A DNA stretch of 64,000 nt from Desmonostoc vinosum HA7617-LM4 (GCA_019359515.1 JAHHHC010000007.1:124001-188000); one strand, 5' to 3'; shown: positions 53,156 through 61,615, numbered from the stretch's first letter. Notes: generated from the letters alone by a model not told the origin. Made by a program: numbers and translations.

Positions 53156-53968
53156 ATGACTTCTTTATCGGCATTAACTTTACCTGATCATACCCAGCTA
53201 CCAGAGTCAGACGGTACATTTGTGCAGAATTGGCAAGAGCATCCTCAAAGTATTTTACTAACTGATTCTATTGAACCTATTCTGGAAAAACTTTATCCAG
53301 ATAGTCAATACTGTATAGGGCAGGATTTAGACATTTATTGGCGATTAACTGATCCGCCAGAAAAAGGTGCTACTGCACCTGATTGGTTTTATGTCCCTAA
53401 TGTACCGTTGATTCTCAACGGTAAAACGCGGCGTTCTTATGTCTTATGGAAGGAATATGTTGCGCCAATGATTGTAATTGAATTTGTCTCTGGAGATGGT
53501 ACTGAAGAACGAGATCAAACACCACCTTCACAGGGAGATGTTGGGAAGTTTTGGATTTATGAACAAGCAATTCGTGTTCCTTATTATGCAATTTATGAAG
53601 TATCAAAAGCACTGGTAGAGGTTTATCATTTGGTTGATAATGTCTATCAACTCATGCAACCCAACGAACGAGGGCATTACCCAATTGCTCCTATGGGGGT
53701 AGAGTTAGGGATATGGCAAGGGGTGTATCAAAACGCAGATTTACCTTGGTTACGGTGGTGGGATGCACAAGGTAATTTATTGCTAATGGGACACGAACGC
53801 GCTGATGTTGAGCGACAAAGGGCTGATGTTGAGCGACACAGAGCTGATGTTGAGCGACACAGAGCTGATGTTGAGCGACAAAAGCGGGAGATAATTGTAG
53901 AGAAACTGCGATCGCTTACTCCTGAACAACTTGATGCTTTAGGGATTGAACCACAAATATTGGACTAG
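53156..53968 (+). CDS. Uma2 family protein with RADVERQ heptad-repeat tail
   Basis: The 270 residues contain a Uma2 core: ATAPDWFYVPNVP (first acid), MIVIEFVSGDGTEERD (second acid) and GKFWIYEQAIRVPYYAIYE. The tail from about 215 has four RADVERQ/H heptads (21-bp DNA repeats at about 53798-53884) and ends EKLRSLTPEQLDALGIEPQ. This is the same design as the 48090 gene but with unrelated heptad sequence. The stop overlaps the 3' end of the convergent Uma2 gene by 4 bp. The upstream gap (53007-53155) contains dispersed repeat sequence related to 19560-19710. Confidence 0.83.
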   Translation: MTSLSALTLPDHTQLPESDGTFVQNWQEHPQSILLTDSIEPILEKLYPDSQYCIGQDLDIYWRLTDPPEKGATAPDWFYVPNVPLILNGKTRRSYVLWKEYVAPMIVIEFVSGDGTEERDQTPPSQGDVGKFWIYEQAIRVPYYAIYEVSKALVEVYHLVDNVYQLMQPNERGHYPIAPMGVELGIWQGVYQNADLPWLRWWDAQGNLLLMGHERADVERQRADVERHRADVERHRADVERQKREIIVEKLRSLTPEQLDALGIEPQILD

Positions 53969-54546
53969 GAAATATTATCTTCGATCAATAATACGTCTTC
54001 ATATATTGCTGCGATCGCACAACGCAAATCAATGCTAGCTAAATGTATTTCTTCCTCTTTCCCATAAGGGTAAAGTACCCAATGTCCTTCTGGATTGCGA
54101 CGGAAGCACTCTACACTCATTTGCTGTGCAGATATTAATACATATTCTTGTAGTGAATCTAATTTTCGATAGTCAGCAAACTTTTTACCTCGGTCAAAAG
54201 CTTCTGTTGTCTCTGAAAGTACTTCTACAATTAAACAAGGATGAGATTTAAAATACTCGAATTCTCTATCTCGTGTATCGCAAGTCACCATTACATCGGG
54301 ATAGAAGTAGCGGTTGATCACATCAATTCTAGCTTTCATGTCTAACATGTAAACACGACAACCACTACCCCGAAGATGGTTGCGTAGCAGCATAGAGAAA
54401 TTCATACTAACGGTAACATGAGCATCACTGGCTCCTGCCATTGCGTAGACTTGCCCATCAATATATTCGTGTTTGATTTGGCTGGCTTTCTCGCCTTCTA
54501 AATATTCTTCTGGGGAAATATAGTATTCACTCTGGCTAATGATCAT
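53965..54546 (-). CDS. Uma2 family (DUF820) putative nuclease
   Basis: The 193 residues begin with the common Uma2 entry YYISPEEYLEGEKASQIKHE and have FYPDVMVTCDTRD (first acid), PCLIVEVLSETTEAFDRG (second acid) and KFADYRKLDSLQEYVLI (Lys helix). It has no coiled-coil tail. It converges with the preceding Uma2 gene, sharing four bases at the stops. It is divergent in sequence from the 15.7-17.5 kb triplet, so the window holds at least four Uma2 subfamilies. Confidence 0.85.
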   Translation of the reverse strand: MIISQSEYYISPEEYLEGEKASQIKHEYIDGQVYAMAGASDAHVTVSMNFSMLLRNHLRGSGCRVYMLDMKARIDVINRYFYPDVMVTCDTRDREFEYFKSHPCLIVEVLSETTEAFDRGKKFADYRKLDSLQEYVLISAQQMSVECFRRNPEGHWVLYPYGKEEEIHLASIDLRCAIAAIYEDVLLIEDNIS

Positions 54547-54793
54547 CTTAGTACTTTAGTATTTCAGTAGTTATATTTTACCAGTATGCTCAATCTAATG
54601 AGCAACAGCCCCACCAGTGGCCTTTAGTTTTTTAAAGAATAAAATAGCAAAACCGTTGATTAATAAAGTAAAAACAATCCTTAAAAGCCATTACAAAAGC
54701 TTCACGGCGAACTATGTTAGATATAGATGCGATCGCTTTTAACTGAAATATTTATCATAATCAGGACGAATTTTAGCATCCAATTATTTATTC

Positions 54794-56059
54794 TCAATCT
54801 CTCTTAATCGAAACAATTCCCTTTTGCTCATAAATTGGAAGAACCATCTTCCTTAAATTAGGCAACTGTTTAGAAAAAATAATAGCTCCTAAAAGACAAG
54901 CTATGCCATCAATCATTAAAGTAGTAGGAGCGCCAATATGATCTGCTAATGTCCCTCCCAACAAATTACCCAAAGGTATCATCCCCAAAAAGGACATTGT
55001 ATACAAACTCATCAACCTGCCACGTTTATCATCTTCAACAATAGTTTGCAAGAACGTGTTACTAGCAGCTATTTGGAGAATTGTACCCAAGCCAACAAAC
55101 AACATTGTAAATAAAGAAAGTGGTAAAAACCGAGATAAAGAAAAGGCAATTAGACCAACCCCTAAAATTGCTGGAGCTAATGCAATCACATTACCAATTC
55201 CGAAAATTGTCTTGCGAGTAGCTAAATAAATGCCCCCAAACAAAGCCCCAACTCCTGAAGCTGCCATTAAAAATCCTAAACTTTCTGCACCACCTTTAAG
55301 AATTGTCTCTGCAAAAATTGGGACAAGAATTGTATTTTGTAATCCCATCAAGCTGACTAAAGTTGATAACAACAAAATTGCTCGAATTGGTGGAAAGCTA
55401 AAAGCATATACAAATCCCTCTTTAACTCTTTGCAAAGGATTACCATCGTTTATTAAAGTTCTCCAAGGTTTAACTTTCATTGCCAATAAAGCAGCAATTA
55501 CGGCAATATAGCTCAAACCATCAATTAAAAAACAATATGCAACTCCAACTCTAGCAATTAATAAACCCCCAATCGCAGGGCCAATTAACCGCGCCCCATT
55601 GATCATCGTTGAGTTGATAGCGATCGCATTGGCTAAATCTTCTCTGCGTTCAACCAGTTCCGGCACAAATGCCTGTCTTGCGGGCGCATCTAAAGCATTA
55701 ATGAATCCTTGCAATAAACTTAAAGCGATAATATGCCAAACTTCAATTACACCAGTTAACGCCAACACCGCCAATGTTAACGATTGAATCATTGCCAAGA
55801 TTTGCGTGCCAATTAAGGTATGATACCGAGAGAATCGGTCTACAAAAACGCCACCAAAGGGAGCCAAAAAGAAGTTAGGAATTTGACTCGTAAATCCCAC
55901 AACTCCAAGCATTAATGCTGAATTGGTTAAGTCATAAACTAACCAAATTGTCGCCAATTGCGTCATCCAAGTTCCAATTAGGGAGATACCTTGTCCAGCA
56001 AAAAATAGGCGATAATTTCTTGAGCTTAATGCAGGTAGTAGCAAATTTTTTGTAGTCAT
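54794..56059 (-). CDS. MFS efflux transporter (MFS_3/EntS-like)
   Basis: The 421-residue transporter has about 12 membrane helices. Patterns include the first-helix YRLFFAGQGISLIGTWMTQLA, FGGVFVDRFSRYHTLIGTQ (the loop 2-3 motif), DAPARQAFVPELVERRED and the second-half DDKRGRLMSLYTMSFLGMIP. These are typical of the EntS/MFS_3 group that exports siderophores, drugs or peptides. A MarR-type repressor gene lies just upstream on the same strand. A copy of its likely operator lies in the 114 bp between them. The substrate is unknown; a drug or toxic metabolite is plausible. Confidence 0.85.
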   Translation of the reverse strand: MTTKNLLLPALSSRNYRLFFAGQGISLIGTWMTQLATIWLVYDLTNSALMLGVVGFTSQIPNFFLAPFGGVFVDRFSRYHTLIGTQILAMIQSLTLAVLALTGVIEVWHIIALSLLQGFINALDAPARQAFVPELVERREDLANAIAINSTMINGARLIGPAIGGLLIARVGVAYCFLIDGLSYIAVIAALLAMKVKPWRTLINDGNPLQRVKEGFVYAFSFPPIRAILLLSTLVSLMGLQNTILVPIFAETILKGGAESLGFLMAASGVGALFGGIYLATRKTIFGIGNVIALAPAILGVGLIAFSLSRFLPLSLFTMLFVGLGTILQIAASNTFLQTIVEDDKRGRLMSLYTMSFLGMIPLGNLLGGTLADHIGAPTTLMIDGIACLLGAIIFSKQLPNLRKMVLPIYEQKGIVSIKRD

Positions 56060-56075
56060 TGGTTATTTTATTTAA

Positions 56076-56118
56076 AATGCGTAGTATTTGCCTATAATTA
56101 TTTAGTATGCGTAATATA
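56076..56118. promoter_or_regulatory. Probable MarR operator before the MFS gene
   Basis: The sequence TTTAGTATGCGTAATATATT (from 56101) and a half-site AATGCGTAGTATTTG just before it resemble the palindrome TTAGTGTACGTAATATTA found beside the marR start. The shared core TTAGTRTRCGTAATAT appears once in front of each gene. Confidence 0.55.
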
Positions 56119-56173
56119 TTCTCATGATAAAACTTAACAAAGCTTCACCCTATAGGGTGATTAGGAAGTAACC

Positions 56174-56641
56174 TCAAGAAAGGTTAGCGATCGCCCGGTT
56201 AATTAGTTGAGTCAATAGTTCACGTTCCGTGACGGAAAAACCCTGCATCGCTTGCTCACGTAAATCAGCCGAGATAGGCGGTAAGATGGTCTCCAGTTCT
56301 CTACCTGCATCCGTTAGCCATATCCGCCAGATGCGGCGATCGTGGGAGTCGCGTTCCCGCTGTACTAAACCGCGTTCTTCCATGCGATCTAGCACACCAG
56401 TTAAAGTCCCCCCCACCTGTTTGAGTTTGTCTCCAATACTAGAAGTAGGTAAGCCATCTTCTTGCCACAGGCAGCATAACACTAACCAGTGAAATGGGGT
56501 TAATCCAAATGGTTCTAACTTCTCACTAAACTTGCGGCTGAATAGTTGCGATAGCAGCTTGATTCTGTAGCCCATGCTGTATGGTGCGAGATTTTGCTGC
56601 GACGACTCCACAGTTTGAGAATGATCTGATGTCGAAACCAT
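56174..56641 (-). CDS. MarR family transcriptional regulator
   Basis: The 155 residues form a winged-helix dimer protein: [20 protein letters not shown], then PFHWLVLCCLWQEDGLPTSS, the recognition region LKQVGGTLTGVLDRMEERGL and wing VQRERDSHDRRIWRIWLTDA. Members bind palindromic operators and are released by small phenolic or lipophilic ligands. It lies 114 bp upstream of the MFS gene on the same strand and has a palindrome at its own start, so it likely represses itself and the transporter. The ligand is unknown. Confidence 0.9.
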   Translation of the reverse strand: MVSTSDHSQTVESSQQNLAPYSMGYRIKLLSQLFSRKFSEKLEPFGLTPFHWLVLCCLWQEDGLPTSSIGDKLKQVGGTLTGVLDRMEERGLVQRERDSHDRRIWRIWLTDAGRELETILPPISADLREQAMQGFSVTERELLTQLINRAIANLS

Positions 56642-56646
56642 TTGGC

Positions 56647-56669
56647 ATATTACTTAGTGTACGTAATAT
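56647..56669. promoter_or_regulatory. Palindromic operator at the marR start
   Basis: ATATTAC (56647-56653) and GTAATAT (56663-56669) are perfect inverted repeats separated by nine bases, ending five bases before the marR start codon. Size and position fit an autoregulatory MarR site. Confidence 0.65.
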
Positions 56670-56749
56670 TATTTTAACTAAATAAAATCGTTTTGGCAAT
56701 ATTTTAAGACTAAGTTGCCCCCAAAACTCAAGTTTTAGGGGTTTTTACA

Positions 56750-58084
56750 TTAAATCATTATTGCTTCTCCAGCTTTCTTTAACTCAGAAGATGCTTCAGG
56801 TATGTAAGAAGTTTTGGGTTGATTTGCTGTAGTTTTTTGCTGTTCTCGTAATTCGGATAAACGTCTATTAGTCCAGTTAACCAGTGCTGAGTTACCTAAA
56901 CGAGGAGCTAAACGATTAAGCCGTTCCACAGCAGAAATGGCAAGTGAATCCATCTGTATTGAGGCGAGATAACAATCACAAGCTATATCTAACTCACCCA
57001 GTTTTTCATGGCATTGACCGGCCATAAACCAAGCGATCGCTGTTCTTGGAGGGCCAAGTCTAGTTGCAGAACGATACATCTTGATGGCTTCTTCAATTTT
57101 GCCACATTTGATGAGAACTTCTCCTAACTCCAGACGATATCTAGGGTCTAATGAGTCCATCTGAGCTACCTTTCGCGCTCTTTCCTCAGCTAACTCTAGA
57201 TCGCCAAGCCATAGAGCTTCCTTTGTTCGACTCTCTAAAATAATGCATTGATTTTCTAAAGCTACTTTTTGCTGTTCTTCATTTACACAAGTTAAGCTTT
57301 CTGCATAAGCTTGGCAAACATCCATTTCTTGGATTACCTTGTCTTTATCTCTTTGTAAGAGAGGAACAAAAACAACTGCACGATAATAGATACTTGTAAA
57401 TAGTTTATAATCAAAATCATTGAGCGAAGATTGAAGTTTTTGAAGTTCCTCAGTAGCAATTGCTCGCCAAAATTCTGCACTTTCCAAATCTCTGAAATTT
57501 TTAGCATATCGGACTACAAGCTGGAGAACTGCACTTAGCCGTGTTAATGTTCCTAAAGGAGTATGCTTAGCAATATTTTCCAATTCTTTTAAGTTCGATC
57601 TATCAACTTTACCTTCATACTCCTGTAATAACAAATTAGAAATAGCTCGACACAAAGCCAGTTTTGCTGATACACTTCCACTAGCTATTTCTAGTTCAGA
57701 CATCGCTGGAACATACTCCAAGATAGCCCGATGTAAACATAAGCTTTTTAACACTTTTATAACTAGCAGCTTGGTAGTTGGCTGAAGCTCTTGGTACTGT
57801 GTCAAATATTCACATAGCTTGCTCCATCTTTTTGTTCGTAACCCATCGTCTAGTTGTAATGGGTTATCAACTTCATATTCCTTCATACCAGTTTCTCGCA
57901 CCAAAGATTCCCGAAATGAGGAAGGATAAATTACTTGTATTCCATAATTAACTGAAGCTTGATGGATTAAGTTATGATAGCTGAATTCTATGCCATATAG
58001 ATGTAATGGGCCACCATTAAAAGTACCTAAATCAAAGTATGGTCGATATAGCGAAACTATAGGCGATTGTTCAATGAGAGACAT
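56750..58084 (-). CDS. TPR-like protein of unknown function in the double-glycine peptide locus
   Basis: The 444 residues start at the ATG at 58084 (MSLIEQSPIVSLYRPYFDLG), which has AGAGG seven bases upstream; an earlier start at 58129 lacks support. The N-terminal 90 residues (GPLHLYGIEFSYHNLIHQAS) are unfamiliar. The rest is helical repeat, with recognisable TPR units at about 300-400 (YRLELGEVLIKCGKIEEAIK; AIAWFMAGQCHEKLGELDIA). No catalytic motif, signal peptide or membrane span is visible. It is downstream of, and on the same strand as, a 53-residue GG-leader peptide gene, with a long hairpin between. A role as a scaffold or peptide-binding factor is possible but unproven. Confidence 0.65.
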   Translation of the reverse strand: MSLIEQSPIVSLYRPYFDLGTFNGGPLHLYGIEFSYHNLIHQASVNYGIQVIYPSSFRESLVRETGMKEYEVDNPLQLDDGLRTKRWSKLCEYLTQYQELQPTTKLLVIKVLKSLCLHRAILEYVPAMSELEIASGSVSAKLALCRAISNLLLQEYEGKVDRSNLKELENIAKHTPLGTLTRLSAVLQLVVRYAKNFRDLESAEFWRAIATEELQKLQSSLNDFDYKLFTSIYYRAVVFVPLLQRDKDKVIQEMDVCQAYAESLTCVNEEQQKVALENQCIILESRTKEALWLGDLELAEERARKVAQMDSLDPRYRLELGEVLIKCGKIEEAIKMYRSATRLGPPRTAIAWFMAGQCHEKLGELDIACDCYLASIQMDSLAISAVERLNRLAPRLGNSALVNWTNRRLSELREQQKTTANQPKTSYIPEASSELKKAGEAIMI

Positions 58085-58202
58085 AGTTATACCTCTTTTT
58101 ATGTTTTGATAACTAAGGGATTTAAACAAAAAATATAAATTTTTAACCTATTTTTGAAAATTTAATACATAGTGTAAAACATATTATATGGAGCCAAGTA
58201 AT

Positions 58203-58244
58203 CCACAGTGGTATCGGTAAAAATAGCTAATATTACCACTGTGG
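58203..58244. promoter_or_regulatory. Long perfect inverted repeat upstream of the TPR-like gene
   Basis: CCACAGTGGTA (58203-58213) and TACCACTGTGG (58234-58244) form an 11-bp perfect stem around 20 bases. Each arm also contains the small palindrome CCACAGTGG or CCACTGTGG. It lies 119 bp before the TPR-like start. It may be a paired operator or an RNA hairpin. Confidence 0.5.
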
Positions 58245-58324
58245 TATTAATATAATTACTCAAAATAATTCCCGTTTTTTAGAGAACTATTAGTTGTTAG
58301 AATTTGGCTAAATGCACACTAGAT

Positions 58325-58486
58325 CTAACAGTTACACCATACTTCCTTGTTTGCAAAACGAAAACCTCCACGTAAAGTTGTGAAAGCAGTAATAGCATCT
58401 GAGTTACCTTGTTCAGCTTCTTTCTTCAAATCAATCATTTCTGCTGGTTTGTTAACTTTCAGTTCGTTAATTTTAATTTCAGCCAT
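58325..58486 (-). CDS. Small double-glycine leader peptide, candidate RiPP/bacteriocin precursor
   Basis: A 53-residue frame opens at the ATG at 58486, preceded by AGGAAAGG. It reads MAEIKINELKVNKPAEMID, LKKEAEQGNSDAITAFTTL, RGG, then FRFANKEVWCNC. The start resembles that of the peptide encoded at 59693-59986 (ANIKINNLP), and a Gly-Gly precedes a short C-terminal segment in both. If cleaved after GG, the product would be a 12-residue peptide with two Cys near its end. Peptides of this layout are exported by C39-peptidase ABC transporters. None is encoded in the window, nor is a modification enzyme. Confidence 0.6.
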   Translation of the reverse strand: MAEIKINELKVNKPAEMIDLKKEAEQGNSDAITAFTTLRGGFRFANKEVWCNC

Positions 58487-58852
58487 TGGAACCTTTCCTC
58501 GTAAATAAATTTGCGTTGATTGGAATTTGACCTTGAATTGTCTGTTTCCATGACTATAGTCACTGATTTATTGATTGATTTCAATCTTTGATTCACTTAA
58601 AAACGAACATAAATATTGCATTTTTGTTAGTAAAAAATATAGTAATTCTATGTAACTTGTGAGAATTCGCTGTGTCTATATCTCCGACTTGTCAAATAAA
58701 TTAGATATCTTAGCTCTCACGATTTATGATTGCTATACAAGTTCCTGATAATTAAATTGAAAAAACTAATAAAAATAGAGCAAAATTATTATATTTAAGA
58801 TTTCTTTTAATCTACCCAAATCATCAAATAAAAATTTCGCTTACAAGTCACT

Positions 58853-58883
58853 AAAAAAACAACTCAAGATTTCTCTTGAGTTG
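58853..58883 (-). terminator. Rho-independent terminator after the beta-barrel gene
   Basis: On the minus strand CAACTCAAGA, a GAAA tetraloop and TCTTGAGTTG are followed by seven T. It lies 38 bp after the stop of the outer-membrane protein gene. It separates that transcript from the downstream small-peptide gene. The remaining 58487-58850 is AT-rich, with a degenerate repeat near 58650-58735. Confidence 0.92.
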
Positions 58884-58921
58884 TTAGAGGTTTATTGAAG
58901 GAGAATAAATAACGGCAATGC

Positions 58922-59677
58922 TTAAAAACCTTGGCGATAACCAACGCCTATCCCAAAGGAATTAATAGGATCAATATTGGCTTTATTGTCACCAGAACCA
59001 GTACTAAAACTGCCGAGATTTTGGTACTTTAATTCTAGAAAAACATTGCTTTTATTTGCAACTTCATATTGAATACCTGCTTTTCCTTGCACTGCTAAAG
59101 CCGTACCACTACTTGATGGGTTAGTTGCTTCACCAGATTTTAGCTCGCTAAATTCAGGGAAACCAATACCTATTCCCGCACCAATATAAGAACGCCACTT
59201 TGAACTGCTGGGAATATCCCAGTAGCCGTTAACGAAAACAGTAGTTGCACTCACGCTACCACTAACAGGGATAGTAACATCACCACTCTTAAAATTATTG
59301 ACACCGAAAGAACCATAACCAACTTCGAGTTCAGCACGAGCTTCATTCCATTGATATCCCACAGCAATATTCCCTTGAACAGCAGTATCAACACCAATAG
59401 ATGCTGAATCATCTCCTTGGTTGACTTTAATACTGTTAGGAAAACCGGCACCAACACTTCCACTCACATACCAGTAGTTTTTTTCAGGAAGTTGAGATGA
59501 ATTTTCAGTGTTAACGTTCTGAGCAACTGCAAAACCTTTTTGTTCAGGTATTGTTAACTGGTTGTTAATAGGAATTAAATCTGAAGCTTTTGTAGAAACT
59601 TCATCAGCATGTGCAGAGGTAGCAAAAGATAGGCTAATTGGGATAGCCAAGAATAAAAAACACCAACAGTTTTTCAT
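58922..59677 (-). CDS. Outer-membrane beta-barrel protein (porin/OmpA-like family)
   Basis: The 251 residues have a signal peptide (CFLFLAIPISLSFATSAHA) and a roughly 55-residue linker. An eight-strand-type beta-barrel follows from about 67: YWYVSGSVGAGFPNS, GNIAVGYQWNEARAELEVGYG, SYIGAGIGIGFPEF, NVFLELKYQNLGSF and GIGVGYRQGF. The terminal Phe is the classic outer-membrane insertion signal. It is 15 bp downstream of a double-glycine peptide gene and ends at a strong terminator, so the two form an operon. It could be a receptor, an immunity factor or an exit path for the peptide (hypothesis). Confidence 0.82.
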   Translation of the reverse strand: MKNCWCFLFLAIPISLSFATSAHADEVSTKASDLIPINNQLTIPEQKGFAVAQNVNTENSSQLPEKNYWYVSGSVGAGFPNSIKVNQGDDSASIGVDTAVQGNIAVGYQWNEARAELEVGYGSFGVNNFKSGDVTIPVSGSVSATTVFVNGYWDIPSSSKWRSYIGAGIGIGFPEFSELKSGEATNPSSSGTALAVQGKAGIQYEVANKSNVFLELKYQNLGSFSTGSGDNKANIDPINSFGIGVGYRQGF

Positions 59678-59692
59678 GTTTAAATTAACCTT

Positions 59693-59986
59693 TTATCCTA
59701 AACCACTAAAACCACTTCCTCCTATGCCAATAAAACTGGCAGCAGTTTGATAAGCCCATGCTAGACTGTATATCTGATTTACTTCTGAATTAATACGTTG
59801 CAAACGTTGCTCTATTGTTTCTGAAGTTGTGGATGATGAGGAAGAACCATTATTTACGCCTGAGATGATAGCTACCGCAGCAAATAGTTGTCTGAAACCA
59901 CCTTGTATCTCTGATATTTCTGCGTTAGTTAGATCAACTAATTCGATATCAGCAGATGGTAAGTTATTAATTTTGATGTTAGCCAT
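59693..59986 (-). CDS. Double-glycine leader protein, candidate bacteriocin precursor
   Basis: The 97 residues split at a Gly-Gly. The leader is ANIKINNLPSADIELVDL plus TNAEISEIQGG (to residue 30). The putative core of 67 residues is hydrophobic at both ends (FRQLFAAVAIISGVNNG; AASFIGIGGSGFSGLG) with a Ser/Thr-rich middle and a helical centre (IEQRLQRINSEVNQIYSLAW). E-I-x-x-I-x-GG is the motif recognised by C39 peptidase-type exporters. A Gly-rich end fits class II bacteriocin-like peptides. The gene is first in an operon with a beta-barrel protein gene. Export and processing genes must lie elsewhere. Confidence 0.68.
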   Translation of the reverse strand: MANIKINNLPSADIELVDLTNAEISEIQGGFRQLFAAVAIISGVNNGSSSSSTTSETIEQRLQRINSEVNQIYSLAWAYQTAASFIGIGGSGFSGLG

Positions 59987-60309
59987 AGTGAAATATCCTC
60001 AGAAAAAATTTGTTGTTTGGTTTGTCAGAACTATGGAAAAAGTGGAAAACCTGAGTGCGATGGGCTACCAGGGCGAATGCGATCGCTATTTATCTCCAAT
60101 CGTCTTTTGATATAGTTACACTATGAAATAGTCGTAGTAGTAATTTGCAATCACAGACGATTTACAGTTTTAGATTTGCTTTGGCAACTTATTTAAGATT
60201 TAAATCTGCATTGGGATTCTGGTATTGCTTTAACAGCTGTAAATAGTAAAGGGAATACTCCGCAAGATCGTGGTCTTACCTGTTTATTGCAATGTTAGGT
60301 ATTTTAGTT
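59987..60309. other. Gap upstream of the peptide operon
   Basis: The 323 bp should hold the promoter of the peptide operon (minus strand). Near its far end a + strand fragment without a start codon reads IALTAVNSKGNTPQDRGLTC, ending at a TAG at about 60300. It may be a coincidence or a relic. No RNA gene was recognised. Confidence 0.35.
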
Positions 60310-60879
60310 TTAAGGATTCCAAAATTTAGGCATTTGCCACACAAAATTAAATTGCTCACTGATGCTAGTAGAAGGTGGCAATGGTGCAGTTTGAGTAGGC
60401 GATCGCCCTATAGCAACCTCATTATAATTCGCCTTATACCATCTTGTAGATACTAATACCCAATCGTTATTAGTTTTTTCCCATATATCCTCGTATGGAG
60501 TTTGCCTATGTACGCGTTTATTGCCAATAATGTAATCAGAATATCCTAAACCCATGACATCTGCACGATTTCCATTGACACTGACACGAATCAGTTCTTC
60601 ACGAGTTTTATATTGACTGACTTGCTGAAAAAATTGTTGACGACCTTGGATTTGTTCTCTTAAATTAGTAATCGTTCCATCTGCTCGACGACCTTGGAAA
60701 TTAACTGACCAGTAAGCGTAACATTGTTGGATAACTTTAGCGTTACAACCGTCACTCATCCAGTGATACTTTCGGATAATTTCTTGTCTATCTGATTGTG
60801 TGTCAGCTTTTGCTATATCAGCATTTATGAATATCGACGCTGTTAATAAAGCTGTTAGAGCAATATTATTTTTCTTCAT
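60310..60879 (-). CDS. Secreted protein with SnoaL/NTF2-like domain (tentative)
   Basis: The 189 residues start with a signal peptide (NNIALTALLTASIFINADIAKA). The domain has SDRQEIIRKYHWMSDGCNAK, YWSVNFQGRRADGTITNLRE, VSVNGNRADVMGLGYSDYII and YEDIWEKTNNDWVLVSTRWY. The alternation of helix and curved sheet, and the closing WEKTNNDWVLVSTRW strand, resemble the NTF2/SnoaL fold used by many small binding proteins. Four Cys lie near the N-terminus of the mature part or its signal. The function is unknown. It stands alone. Confidence 0.65.
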   Translation of the reverse strand: MKKNNIALTALLTASIFINADIAKADTQSDRQEIIRKYHWMSDGCNAKVIQQCYAYWSVNFQGRRADGTITNLREQIQGRQQFFQQVSQYKTREELIRVSVNGNRADVMGLGYSDYIIGNKRVHRQTPYEDIWEKTNNDWVLVSTRWYKANYNEVAIGRSPTQTAPLPPSTSISEQFNFVWQMPKFWNP

Positions 60880-61137
60880 GATGTCAGGTGACTAATGTTT
60901 CCTTTATCGAACAGATTAAAGGAAACACCGATGTAATTTATTCACCTTTCATGCTGATTGATATGCAGTAACTATCACCAAAAATTGCAGAAAAATGTAT
61001 TGTTGCCAGGAAGTAAGTGTGTTGGCGGTTCGTTCTCTTAACCCCCATAACTTATGGAACAGACCACTACTAGCTAAAATAGTGCATTATTAAACCGCAG
61101 AGTAACAGTGAACTAAGTCAAGTCCCTAAACGCTGTA

Positions 61138-61581
61138 TTATAAAACCATTAAATATGTATCTTTTCCTTCTATTGGTAAAACTCGCAATTTCTGATTTTG
61201 CAAATCAGGTTCTAATCCTAAATCTTCCAAAGGGATTAATCCTAATAACGGATCTGAACCTTCTGGTAATTCAATACAATTAAATGTCCCTTCTCTGCCC
61301 TCAACTGAAAGATTTAATTCTCTAAATATACGAGCTTTTTGTACTCCTGTAGCTATTTTTATATCTACCTCACCTTGCAGAGGCAACCCCAAGTCAAGAA
61401 TAATATTTTTAGGTAGACATAGTCTTGTTGCACCTGTATCAACTAAAACATCATGTAAAGTAATTGAGCGTATTTGTTCTACCGGAATAAAGCCTCGTTC
61501 CCCAAGTATTTGGTCAATTCGATTAGTAACAGTGATTTGAGTAGTCACTTTACCCATTTTTTCACTTTTGCTATGTCTCAT
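61138..61581 (-). CDS. Retropepsin-like (clan AA) aspartic protease family protein
   Basis: The 147 residues contain the active-site motif VLVDTGATRLCLPKNIILDLGLP and the later strand GLIPLEDLGLEPD, as in single-domain clan AA proteases that act as dimers. DTGA supplies the catalytic Asp. The start may be the ATG at 61581 or the ATG eight codons later (MGKVTTQITVTNR). Many such cyanobacterial genes are uncharacterised. No substrate or partner is suggested by the neighbours. A MITE lies 34 bp upstream, possibly within its promoter. Confidence 0.8.
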   Translation of the reverse strand: MRHSKSEKMGKVTTQITVTNRIDQILGERGFIPVEQIRSITLHDVLVDTGATRLCLPKNIILDLGLPLQGEVDIKIATGVQKARIFRELNLSVEGREGTFNCIELPEGSDPLLGLIPLEDLGLEPDLQNQKLRVLPIEGKDTYLMVL

Positions 61582-61615
61582 ACTATTTTCCTATAACTTA
61601 ATCAAGTTGATTATT

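Noticed and set aside
60170-60300. A + strand fragment IALTAVNSKGNTPQDRGLTC ending in LLQC
   Set aside because: No start codon or ribosome binding site was found; it may be a relic but cannot be supported as a gene.
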